64,000 nt of DNA from Bacteroidia bacterium. Lineage in GTDB: Bacteria; Bacteroidota; Bacteroidia; Chitinophagales; UBA2359. The stretch spans positions 1-64,000 of the forward strand of contig JAUHXA010000026.1 of assembly GCA_030427245.1 (NCBI GenBank), given 5' to 3'. How positions within the stretch are numbered: position 1 is the stretch's first letter; the number at the start of each line of letters is the position of its first letter. The notes under the pieces are model-generated. The model was not told the origin of the DNA and searched no databases. It saw only the letters and a list, made by a program, of their open reading frames with translations. Both the position numbers and the translations under genes were made by a program. Below, one piece after another: positions 42,699-51,294 of the stretch.

Positions 42699-44705
42699 TT
42701 AATAATTAAATCCTAGCTTATCCAAGCCACTTTGGACTTCGGGACAAGACATAAACAAATCCCACAACAATCCCGTTCGATGGTTCTCAATCATGCCAAT
42801 TATCGGCCCTTGATCAATAGCGAGGTAAGAATTTGCATACCAACCTTCGGTTAAGTTGAAGGCATCGTAAAAGCCATATTCTCCCCACAGCTTATCGCCC
42901 AAGACGTAGTAAAAATGGTGAAGGGCTTGCATGGATTCTTCGGGCGTATAGGGAAATGACGACAAGGCTGCAGTCGGTGTAATTACGCCTTTATCATTGG
43001 TCGGTGAATGTGCAGAATAGCCACTATTGCCATCGCTTGCGGTCAGTCCCCAAGAGTCTGCGCTGTAGCCTACATAGTTTTTGGGATTGTCGATGCAATA
43101 GGCTCGGTTGATAAGGGTATGATTGACAGTTTGTTCCCAATAATTGGCGTAGATGTCGCTTAGGTTTTCGGGGTTGATACCCAAATAGGTGTAATGCTCG
43201 AAGAAAAGCGGTCCTCCGAAATTGTTGTTTCCCAGAGGCAATGTAATTCCATAGAATTGATTGCCGTTTTGCATGCCGCCATTTCTTGCCCATCCTTGGT
43301 GATAGGCTTCTGCTTCAATGGGAAAAGTGGGAGAGGAGGCAGCAAGAATGTAAGTAATCAAGGCTTCATTGTAACCACCGATTTTGTGGTTTTTCTCCCA
43401 TGCAAAGTTGGGTGACCAATGCCAATACAAGGCATTTTCACCTCCTTTGGTGTACCAACTCCATTCGATGTCTTCCCAGAGTTGGTTGATGCTGTTCTTT
43501 AAAGTATTTTCTTGTATGTTCTGGTCGTTGAGGTATTGGCGTACGGTCAGCAAACCCATTGCCAAAAAAGAGGTTTCGACCAAATCTCCTCCATCGTCAT
43601 TCGGACTGAAAGGAATGACCTTGCCAGTCGAACCATGCAGCCAATGTGACCATACACCGTGAAATCGGTCGGCTTGCGTCAAGAAATTGACAATTTTTTC
43701 AAGTCGGTCAATGCCTTCTTGTCGGGTGATGAATCCTCTTTCGATGCCTACGATAATGGCCATTAATCCGAATCCTGAACCGCCAGAGGTAACAGTGTTT
43801 CCAGAAGTGTTGCGCTCTCTTGCCAAGCCGCTAACAGGGTGTCCAAAATCCCAAAAATATTTGAAGGTTTGCTGTTGTACTAAGGTCAACAGTTCTTCAT
43901 CTGGAATAATGGGGAATTTGGGAGTTGTATCTATTGCAGTGAAAAATTCTTTGTCAAATCCATGAAAATCATTTCCTTCGACGGAAGCGAGACTTTGAAA
44001 GATGAAAAATTTGTAGGCGGTGATGTGCTGCAATGTTTCAAGATTGGTGACTTTGAAGGTGTTGGGTGTTCCTTCGACAATAGTTAGTTCTAAAGGTACA
44101 ATATGACTGCCACCAATCAAGCGTATTTTGTCTTGTAAAATTGCCAATTCTACTTCGTGCGAGAAGGTAAATTGGATTTCTACGTTGTCTTGTGGAATGT
44201 CAATGATGCGTCCGTTAACATTGAAGTCTGCACCATTGAGAGTAATGGATTGCAGGATTAAATCAGGACGCAAAGTTTTGAAGTTGTAGGTGATACCATC
44301 GAAAGTTTCACCGTTTTCGCCTTCTAGTTTGTCGCTAATTATTACTTGGTAATCAGTAAATGTCTGCAATGCCTGTTTAGGTTGTGCTGAAATAGTTTTG
44401 TTGTTGTCCAAGAAAAAATAATCCATCTCTACGTTATCCCCTGCAAGTGTTTGTAACTGAAAGTTTCCACCTAAAACCGATGATAAATTAATGGCATTGT
44501 TGAAGCTGATAACAATGGGTTTTTCAACTTCAATGTTTTCTGTAGTTTGATTGATTTGAAGGTTGGTAGTACCAACTCTTGCTGCGGTGATTTGCAGTTT
44601 ATCAGGTGTTGGAATAGGAGTTTCACCTCCGTCTTTTTTGCAGGCAGATAGCAGCAGTAATATATTGAGAAAAAGGAATAGAAAGGTTTTGGAGTTAGGG
44701 TTCAT
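42699..44705 (-). CDS. GH144-type lipoprotein with N-terminal Ig-like domains
   Basis: 668 residues from ATG 44705, chosen because MNPNSKTFLFLFLNILLLLSAC is a clean lipoprotein signal; an upstream ATG (44741) would add 12 residues. Two Ig-like (Big_5-type) domains occupy about 35-235, with repeated 'F...P...' strands typical of Bacteroidota surface glycanases. The catalytic domain (about 260-668) parallels the downstream enzyme: QQTFKYFWDFGHP, TSGGSGFGLMAIIVGIERG, FHGVWSHWLHGSTGKVIPF, GGDLVETSFLAMGLLTVRQY, WHWSPNFAWEKN and AIDQGPIIGMIENHRTGLLWD. It is likely the surface-exposed endo-glucanase of the PUL, with the shorter paralogue acting on imported oligosaccharides. Confidence 0.87.
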   Translation of the reverse strand: MNPNSKTFLFLFLNILLLLSACKKDGGETPIPTPDKLQITAARVGTTNLQINQTTENIEVEKPIVISFNNAINLSSVLGGNFQLQTLAGDNVEMDYFFLDNNKTISAQPKQALQTFTDYQVIISDKLEGENGETFDGITYNFKTLRPDLILQSITLNGADFNVNGRIIDIPQDNVEIQFTFSHEVELAILQDKIRLIGGSHIVPLELTIVEGTPNTFKVTNLETLQHITAYKFFIFQSLASVEGNDFHGFDKEFFTAIDTTPKFPIIPDEELLTLVQQQTFKYFWDFGHPVSGLARERNTSGNTVTSGGSGFGLMAIIVGIERGFITRQEGIDRLEKIVNFLTQADRFHGVWSHWLHGSTGKVIPFSPNDDGGDLVETSFLAMGLLTVRQYLNDQNIQENTLKNSINQLWEDIEWSWYTKGGENALYWHWSPNFAWEKNHKIGGYNEALITYILAASSPTFPIEAEAYHQGWARNGGMQNGNQFYGITLPLGNNNFGGPLFFEHYTYLGINPENLSDIYANYWEQTVNHTLINRAYCIDNPKNYVGYSADSWGLTASDGNSGYSAHSPTNDKGVITPTAALSSFPYTPEESMQALHHFYYVLGDKLWGEYGFYDAFNLTEGWYANSYLAIDQGPIIGMIENHRTGLLWDLFMSCPEVQSGLDKLGFNY

Positions 44706-44857
44706 TTTGGATATGATGATATTGGACATTGAGAAAATCAAACCTCAAACTTCGTCTATCGTAATCATACATCCCACAGGTGGATATACGATTTTTGATG
44801 TGTGATTTTGAGGTTTGATGTTGAATCAAAACGTAATATTCGAGTATTTACAATTTA

Positions 44858-44956
44858 GTAATGGTAAAAAAATAACTCCCCGTTTTCTATTGATAACATA
44901 CCCCAAGCCCTTTCAAAAAGGGAATATAGGTCGGGAAGTTATTTTTTCTTTTTTAC
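44858..44956. mobile_element. MITE-like palindromic element, copy 3
   Basis: 99 bp, from GTAATGGTAAAAAAATAACT to TTATTTTTTCTTTTTTAC. It shares the terminal inverted repeats and central CCC..TTTCAAAA..GGG palindrome with the copies at 23752 and 40898. It sits between the LamG lipoprotein and GH144 genes, ending 13 bp after the LamG stop codon region. Confidence 0.8.
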
Positions 44957-44969
44957 CTAAATACATTTA

Positions 44970-46253
44970 TCAAGGTTTCTCAGCATTGTAGAGCTGATCC
45001 ACATCTGTTGCAGAATACGCATTGCTGAAAATACGTACATCGTCCAAACCACCTTTGAAGTGATTGGCATCAGGGAAATCGTATCCGCCCCAAGGCTCGT
45101 TGTCCCAGTGAGTAGTAGGGATATCGTGGTTGAAACCGAAAGCCAATGCTTTACCAATTATATCCGTACCTGCATCGCTGTCGTCAAAAGTAACTCCAGT
45201 GATAGAATTCAAAGCAGGATTTGGTGGATTGTTCAAGTTGTCGGTTTCAATCAGTTGACCATTTATATAGAGATGACGCTTATTGGTTCCTGCATCATAT
45301 ACCCAAACCATGTGTGCCCATTTTTGGTCAATGATTGCACCCAAACCACCTGTGGCAGTCAAGTCTTTTTCGAACTCTACTCCAATCCAACCACCATTGT
45401 TGGCATCTTTACCATCGCCATTGACAAAGAAGTCGTTGGCAATTGTACCTGTAGAGTTTTCATATCTTTGAGTGATTTTCATACCACCCAAACCGCCTTG
45501 GATTTCAATGAAAAAACCATACACATCACCAACTCCCATTACAAAGTGTCCACCTACATGGTCCACAGAATCTACTCGAACCCAATAGCTCAAAGTAAAA
45601 CTGCCACCTGCCAACAATTGGTCGCCATTAGGTATTTCAATAATACTTGCATCTCCATCAAAAAACGCTGCACTTTCTTGGTTTCCAAATCGGTCTGCGC
45701 CGTAAGTTACTGCAATCTCTGTACCGTTGTAGTTATTGTTTGAAGAATTGGAGTTACCATTCAAGCTCCAGTACGCCAACTGATCGGCTTCTTTTGGAGG
45801 AGCTACATCGGAACGTCCTGCGGTTTTGAAGCTACGAGTGGTAGAAGTGAATCCACCTCCGTCTGAGCTTGACAAACCTGCACTCAAGGTAAGGGTGTAG
45901 TCTGTTCCTCTTGCCAAATCAGCACTGGGAGTAATCGTAATTCCTTTGCCAGAACCTGCTACAGTTGCAGCTACGTCTCCACTTGCAGAACTGATTTTTG
46001 CATTGGCACTTGTAGCTGTAGAAGCGTCAATATCGGTGTCAAAAGTGATGGTAATGACTGCGTCCAAAGGTACATCCGTTGCAGCAGCACTACCGTTTAG
46101 GTCTTTTACGGTTTGTGTTCCGCTTTGAAGGTCTGTGCCAGAAGCAGTAATGGTTAAGACACTCAATGGAGTAGGGTCGTCCTCTTCACAACCTGTGTTC
46201 AACAATACTCCTATTGCGATAAAAGCCAATAGGTAAAATTTTAGAAATTTCAT
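44970..46253 (-). CDS. LamG/concanavalin-like surface lipoprotein of the PUL
   Basis: 427 residues. The lipoprotein signal has LLNTGC (Cys22). An Ig-like Big_5-type domain (about 30-145, with ITITFDTDIDASTA and DLARGTDYTLTLSAGLSS) precedes a LamG-type concanavalin-like sandwich (about 160-425: YWSLNGNSNSSNN, AAFFDGDASIIEIPN, SFTLSYWVRVDS, HMVWVYDAGTNKRHLYINGQ, GGLDDVRIFSNAYSATDV). It occupies the SusE/SusF position after SusD and probably binds glycan at the cell surface. Confidence 0.85.
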   Translation of the reverse strand: MKFLKFYLLAFIAIGVLLNTGCEEDDPTPLSVLTITASGTDLQSGTQTVKDLNGSAAATDVPLDAVITITFDTDIDASTATSANAKISSASGDVAATVAGSGKGITITPSADLARGTDYTLTLSAGLSSSDGGGFTSTTRSFKTAGRSDVAPPKEADQLAYWSLNGNSNSSNNNYNGTEIAVTYGADRFGNQESAAFFDGDASIIEIPNGDQLLAGGSFTLSYWVRVDSVDHVGGHFVMGVGDVYGFFIEIQGGLGGMKITQRYENSTGTIANDFFVNGDGKDANNGGWIGVEFEKDLTATGGLGAIIDQKWAHMVWVYDAGTNKRHLYINGQLIETDNLNNPPNPALNSITGVTFDDSDAGTDIIGKALAFGFNHDIPTTHWDNEPWGGYDFPDANHFKGGLDDVRIFSNAYSATDVDQLYNAEKP

Positions 46254-46376
46254 AAATGATTAAATTTTAAGCGTAAAAAAATAAATTTATTGTTTGTAGA
46301 AAAGGGAAGCGAAAATAGAGAGGTGAGAATAATAGTCTCGCTTCTCATATCTCACTACTCTCCTCCAAGAATTCAA

Positions 46377-47858
46377 TTACCAATTTGGATTTTGTGTAAG
46401 CAAGCCTTCCGATAGGTCAATTTCGCTTTGAGGAATGGGGAAAAGGTTGTGTTTTCCTTCAATGTAGCCCAAAGGTCCCAAGGCTTCGGCAGCACGTCCT
46501 GTACGTACCAAGTCGAAGAATCGATTTTGTTCCATCGCCATTTCTGCTCGTCTTTCGTTCAAGATGGCATCTCGAACTTGGGTTTGGTCAGTAGATACGA
46601 TGTCGGGCAAAATATTGGAATTGCCTCCTCTTGCACGTTCTCGAATTTTGTTTACATAAACCAAAGCTTCCTCTGTTTTGCCGTTTTCGTTCATCGCTTC
46701 AGCTGCGATTAACATCGCATCTGCCAATCGCAACACTCGAACATTGTGGTCCCAAGATTCCAAAGGACCTGTTCCTGGTGTCCATACTTTTTGGTTGTAG
46801 CACTCGATTTCGAGAATTTGATTTGTACCTTGTGCATAGGTCGTGTCGGGCGTTGCTGCATCGTTGCCCATAGTGATGCCGTCCAATGTTTCGCCTACAT
46901 AAATGACCGTTGCATCTAAACGTGGGTCGCCTTCTTCAAAAAAGGTAAGTAGATTCCAAGAAGGGCGATTGAAGCCCCATCCTCTATTGGGGTTGTCTCT
47001 AAAGCCCTGTGTATTGCCGTATTGGTGTCCGCCATTTTGAAAATCTTCGGGTCTTGCGCCAATCTCGAAAATAGAACCTGAACCAAATTCTCCGTCTTTG
47101 GAGAAAACCCGTCCAAAATTAGGTTCGAGTGAGTATTGTCCAGAATTGATGACCTCCAATGCGTATTTTTCTGAATTGGGATAGTCTTTTTGGTACAAGT
47201 ACACTTTCGCCAACAATGTTTTAGCTGCTCCTTTTGTCGCTCTGCCCATGTTTTCGGAAGCATATTCACTCTTTTCAGGCAGGTTTTCGGCTGCAAATAA
47301 TAAGTCCTCTTTGACAAGGTTATAGACTTCTTCGGCGGTGTTGCGGGCTACTTTTCTTTCGGGAGTAATGGTCGTAATGAGGGGAACACCTCCGTATATA
47401 CGTACCAAATTGAAGTAGGTCATTGCTCTCAAAAAACGGGCTTCTCCTATGATACGATTCTTCAAAGTCTCATCCATGTCAATGGCGGGAGCACGTTCTA
47501 CCACCAAATTGCAGCGCTTGGCAGCCAAATAAAGGGTGGTGAACCAATTGGCTACTGCGCCTTCACTGGGTGTATATGAAAAATTCTCAAATGCCTGAAT
47601 GTGAATGGCATCGGTAGGATTGCTGCCTTTTCGGGCATCGTCTGACATGATGTCGAGTATGGGGTAGCCGCCATGGTATCGCCAATCTCGCAAGGCATTG
47701 TAAGCTGCATTGATGGCTAAAATGGCATCCGATTCGTTTTTCATAAAATCGGTTTCCTCTACTTCCGAAAGCAAACCTCTGTCTAAAAAGTCTTCGGAAC
47801 ATTGGTAGTTGCTAATGGCAGCAAGGAAGATGAATAAGTATAGGGTTATTTTTTTCAT
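46377..47858 (-). CDS. SusD/RagB-family nutrient-binding lipoprotein
   Basis: 493 residues. The lipoprotein signal ends at Cys20 (SNYQC). The family's N-terminal 'FLD' region and TPR-like helices are present (DAILAINAAYNALRDWRY, NRIIGEARFLRAMTYFNLVRIYGGVPL), as is the C-terminal NERRAEMAMEQNRFFDLVRTG. It lids the SusC channel and delivers oligosaccharide. It starts 62 bp after the susC-like stop on the same strand, so the two form the core pair. Confidence 0.95.
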   Translation of the reverse strand: MKKITLYLFIFLAAISNYQCSEDFLDRGLLSEVEETDFMKNESDAILAINAAYNALRDWRYHGGYPILDIMSDDARKGSNPTDAIHIQAFENFSYTPSEGAVANWFTTLYLAAKRCNLVVERAPAIDMDETLKNRIIGEARFLRAMTYFNLVRIYGGVPLITTITPERKVARNTAEEVYNLVKEDLLFAAENLPEKSEYASENMGRATKGAAKTLLAKVYLYQKDYPNSEKYALEVINSGQYSLEPNFGRVFSKDGEFGSGSIFEIGARPEDFQNGGHQYGNTQGFRDNPNRGWGFNRPSWNLLTFFEEGDPRLDATVIYVGETLDGITMGNDAATPDTTYAQGTNQILEIECYNQKVWTPGTGPLESWDHNVRVLRLADAMLIAAEAMNENGKTEEALVYVNKIRERARGGNSNILPDIVSTDQTQVRDAILNERRAEMAMEQNRFFDLVRTGRAAEALGPLGYIEGKHNLFPIPQSEIDLSEGLLTQNPNW

Positions 47859-47920
47859 TTTGTTTGTTTTTTGAGGTGAGACATCGGCAGTTTCTAAACT
47901 TACAATGCCTAATTTAAATC

Positions 47921-50900
47921 CTAAAAAGTCAAATTGATACCTGCTGAATATACTGCGGTTATGGGATAGCTACCCAAATCTATGCCTGACGACAATACGT
48001 TTTGACTGGCAATTTCGGGGCTGTAACCTGTGAAATCGGTCATGGTGTACAAATTGGTGCCTCTCACGAAAATCGTTCCTCTTTGAAGGTGCAATTTTTC
48101 GCTTACAGAAGCGGGTAAGGTATAGTTCAATGCTACACTTCTCAATCGGACAAAAGAACCGTCTTCAATGAACCAATCTGAAGGCGTATAATTGCCGCCA
48201 CCTGTGGTCAATCGGGGGTCGGTGTTGGTGCTGCCTTCGCCTGTCCATCTATCAAGTATCGAAGATTCGTAGTTGTAGAGTTCGGGGCGGACGGCTCGTT
48301 TACCATTGTAGATTTCGTTGCCGAATTGTCCTTGAATGTCGACCAACAATTCAAAACTTTTGTAGCCCAATTGTAGGTTTACCCCCATCATAAAGTCGGG
48401 AATGTAAGACCCAATTACGGTACGGTCATCTGCATTGATGATGCCATCGTTGTTGATGTCTTCGTAGCGAAAATCTCCTACATCTTGACCCGATAATCTG
48501 GGGAAACTCGTTAATTCGCCTTCGTTTTGGAATACGCCCGCTACTTTGTAGCCGAAGAAAGTACCTACTGCCAAACCCTTTTCTGTGCGGGTAATCAACT
48601 GTCCATTGCCCAAACTTCCGTCTTGTATAAACTCGTCTGCTGCCCCTACGTCTGTCACTTCATTTTTGACGGTAGAACCCAAAAAGCCCAAACTGTAATT
48701 GAAGTCGCCTCGTTTTTCTTTCCAATTGAGGTAAAACTCAAAGCCCGAATTGTTGACATCGGCAGCATTGAAGTTTACCCTACGAAATGCGCCATTGCCG
48801 AAATGGGCGGGAAGTAAAAGCGGGACGAGAACTTGATTCGTTTGTTTGTTGTAGTATTCAATTTCACCTGTCAATTTGTTGTCAAACAAGCCAAAATCCA
48901 AGCCCACATCGAAGGTCTCCGTATTTTCCCACTGCAAATCTGGATTGCCTGCATCCGTGAGCGTAGCCCCAGGAAAGAGTGATTCGTCAAAACCAAAGAC
49001 AGCTTCCAAATCATTGTTGTTTACCCTCGCAAAACGTGCTTGATAGGGGATTCTATCGTTTCCGTTGATACCCCAACTGGCTCTTAGCTTCAATGCGCTG
49101 AATCCTGCGCCTTCCAAAAAAGGTTCTTCTGATAGCTTCCAACCCAAAGCCAAAGAAGGGAAATTTCCGTAGCGATTGTTAGGGCCAAATTTGGAAGAAC
49201 CATCTCGGCGGAATGTTCCTGTAAATAAATATTTGTCGTTCAGCACATAATTCAATCGGAAAAGGTAGGAAATATAAGAGTAGTTTTCCAGAGTGGTTGT
49301 TGCGTCAATCGTTGTCGCATCTCCTGCGCTGATGTACCAAAATTCGGGGTCTTCTCTGATGAGGTCGTCCACCGTATTGCTGGTTTCGTCTTTGTTGGTT
49401 TCCTGTGAGGTGTAACCCACTAATACGTCAAAGCGGTGATTCTCCAATGTTTTGTCATACCGTAAGGTGTTTTCCCAAATCCATGTGGATTCGTCTTTGA
49501 TGGTTTTGGTCAAGTCGTTGATTTCGTTTTGTTGGGTAGCCGATACGAAGAAAACGGGTGAAAAGTTGGTTTGTTTGAAGTAGAGCAGATCCGTTTGGTA
49601 GCTGGTGCGGAAGGTGAAGTCTTTTAGAAAATTCACATCTGCATACAAGTTCCCTACGGCTCTGTATCGGTCAAATGAATCGTTGGAATATTCGATGGTT
49701 GCTAAGGGATTACCTGCGCCATCTACTTCTACGAAGTTGCCGTTTTCGTCCAAGGGTTCGGAGGTTGGCCATGCTCGATAAGCTGCGGCAACTACTCCAG
49801 GAGGGTTGGTTTTGTCTTCTTTGGAGAAGGATAGGTTGGTTCCTAAGGTGATGAAACTACTGGCTTTGAAGCTGCTATTGAGTTTGAGCGAAAGGCGTTG
49901 GTAGTCGGATTTGGGGAGGATGCCCTGTTGGTCGTAATAGCTTCCTCCTAAATAGTAGGTGAACTTGTCGTCTGCCCCTGAAATAGACAAGTCGTATTTT
50001 TGGATAGGTGCATTGTCTTCAAAAATAAGGTTTTGCCAATCCGTATTGGGGAGGATGTCAATATTATTGAAGCGTCCTGGCTGAATGAGATTGACAATTT
50101 GCGCCAATTCTCTGCTATCCAATAAATCTATGGTATTTGGCACATATTCCAAACTATAAGTACTGCTCACATTGATGACGGGTCTGCCTTTTGACCCTTT
50201 TTTAGTCGTCACAATGATAACTCCGTTTGCGCCCCTTGTACCATAAATGGCTGTAGAAGAAGCGTCTTTGAGGACTTCAATAGATTCGATATCGTTGTTG
50301 TTGAGAAAACCGATGTCATTCAGAATCACTCCATCGACTACAAAAACAGGAGAGGCACCTGCCAGAAAAGTAGAAACGCCTCGTATGCGAATTACTGGAT
50401 TTTCACCAGGATTTCCCGAAACACTGCTAACTTGAACCCCAGGAACTTTTCCTTGAAGCCCTTGCATGACATTGGCATCGGGTACTTTCAATAAATCTTC
50501 ACCCTTGACAGAATATACAGAACCTGTCAAGTCGCTTTTCCGCATTGTACCATAACCAACTACTACGATTTCGTCCAATTGCTCGGTATCTGGAGCCAAT
50601 TGAATATTGATAACGGATTGACCTGCAATGTCGACTTCTTGAGTTTTGTAGCCAATAAAAGAAAATACCAAAATGTTTTCTCCTGCATCCATTTCTAATG
50701 TGAAATTCCCATCAAAATCGGTAACAGTGCCTTTGGCTTTGCCTTTCACGACTATATTCACACCAGGAATGGGTTCATTGGTCTCTCCATCTATTACACT
50801 ACCCCGAATCGTAGGTTGATAGGATAAGTTGGTTTGATGTTCTTGTGATGAAGATTGCTGTTTGGATAGTTGATTTTGTTCTTCTGCTAGCAACGTTTGG

Positions 50901-51007
50901 AGTTCAGATAATGGTTCTTGCTGGGCAGATAAAAACGTAGAGGCAAGTAAAAAACAAGAGACTAAAACAGTGAATTTAAGTAAGAGTAGAGTTTTATAGT
51001 TTCCCAT
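47921..51007 (-). CDS. SusC/RagA-family TonB-linked outer-membrane transporter
   Basis: 1028 residues. The signal peptide ends near residue 28 (FLSAQ). A CarboxypepD_reg-like domain (about 66-145) leads to the TonB-box-like DEIVVVGYGTMRKSDLTGSV, a plug domain with PGVQV...IRIRGVS and IYGTRGANGVIIVTTKKG, and a long beta-barrel ending in aromatic Phe (INLTF). It imports oligosaccharides with SusD and TonB energy. An unusual Gln/Ser-rich linker (about 30-60) precedes the first domain. A likely promoter lies at 51089-51120. Confidence 0.95.
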   Translation of the reverse strand: MGNYKTLLLLKFTVLVSCFLLASTFLSAQQEPLSELQTLLAEEQNQLSKQQSSSQEHQTNLSYQPTIRGSVIDGETNEPIPGVNIVVKGKAKGTVTDFDGNFTLEMDAGENILVFSFIGYKTQEVDIAGQSVINIQLAPDTEQLDEIVVVGYGTMRKSDLTGSVYSVKGEDLLKVPDANVMQGLQGKVPGVQVSSVSGNPGENPVIRIRGVSTFLAGASPVFVVDGVILNDIGFLNNNDIESIEVLKDASSTAIYGTRGANGVIIVTTKKGSKGRPVINVSSTYSLEYVPNTIDLLDSRELAQIVNLIQPGRFNNIDILPNTDWQNLIFEDNAPIQKYDLSISGADDKFTYYLGGSYYDQQGILPKSDYQRLSLKLNSSFKASSFITLGTNLSFSKEDKTNPPGVVAAAYRAWPTSEPLDENGNFVEVDGAGNPLATIEYSNDSFDRYRAVGNLYADVNFLKDFTFRTSYQTDLLYFKQTNFSPVFFVSATQQNEINDLTKTIKDESTWIWENTLRYDKTLENHRFDVLVGYTSQETNKDETSNTVDDLIREDPEFWYISAGDATTIDATTTLENYSYISYLFRLNYVLNDKYLFTGTFRRDGSSKFGPNNRYGNFPSLALGWKLSEEPFLEGAGFSALKLRASWGINGNDRIPYQARFARVNNNDLEAVFGFDESLFPGATLTDAGNPDLQWENTETFDVGLDFGLFDNKLTGEIEYYNKQTNQVLVPLLLPAHFGNGAFRRVNFNAADVNNSGFEFYLNWKEKRGDFNYSLGFLGSTVKNEVTDVGAADEFIQDGSLGNGQLITRTEKGLAVGTFFGYKVAGVFQNEGELTSFPRLSGQDVGDFRYEDINNDGIINADDRTVIGSYIPDFMMGVNLQLGYKSFELLVDIQGQFGNEIYNGKRAVRPELYNYESSILDRWTGEGSTNTDPRLTTGGGNYTPSDWFIEDGSFVRLRSVALNYTLPASVSEKLHLQRGTIFVRGTNLYTMTDFTGYSPEIASQNVLSSGIDLGSYPITAVYSAGINLTF

Positions 51008-51088
51008 GTAAACAGAGTTTTAGGTTTAGAGTGTTTGTTTGTATGAGTAGATGAATATTGTCGTAGTTTCGTTGTATTTGCAATACCA

Positions 51089-51120
51089 CAAATTTAACCC
51101 TTTTGAAGTCATAAAACGAA
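51089..51120 (-). promoter_or_regulatory. Putative promoter of the PUL operon
   Basis: On the minus strand, TAAATTTG (51089-51096) matches TAnnTTTG exactly, and TTCG (51117-51120) lies 20 bp upstream as a weak -33 element. Transcription would start about 77 bp before the SusC start codon. Confidence 0.5.
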
Positions 51121-51294
51121 AAACACACCTCACTACTACTACGCCATTACGCTTTTTTGGATATTTTTCAGATAGAGACCATTTGTTCAATCAATTGATT
51201 ACAAGTATAATACTGTTTCTGTTGAATTCTACATAACAAAAAAAGCCAAAAAATCACCTCACCATATTAATATTGTGAAAAAGTAAAATGTGAA

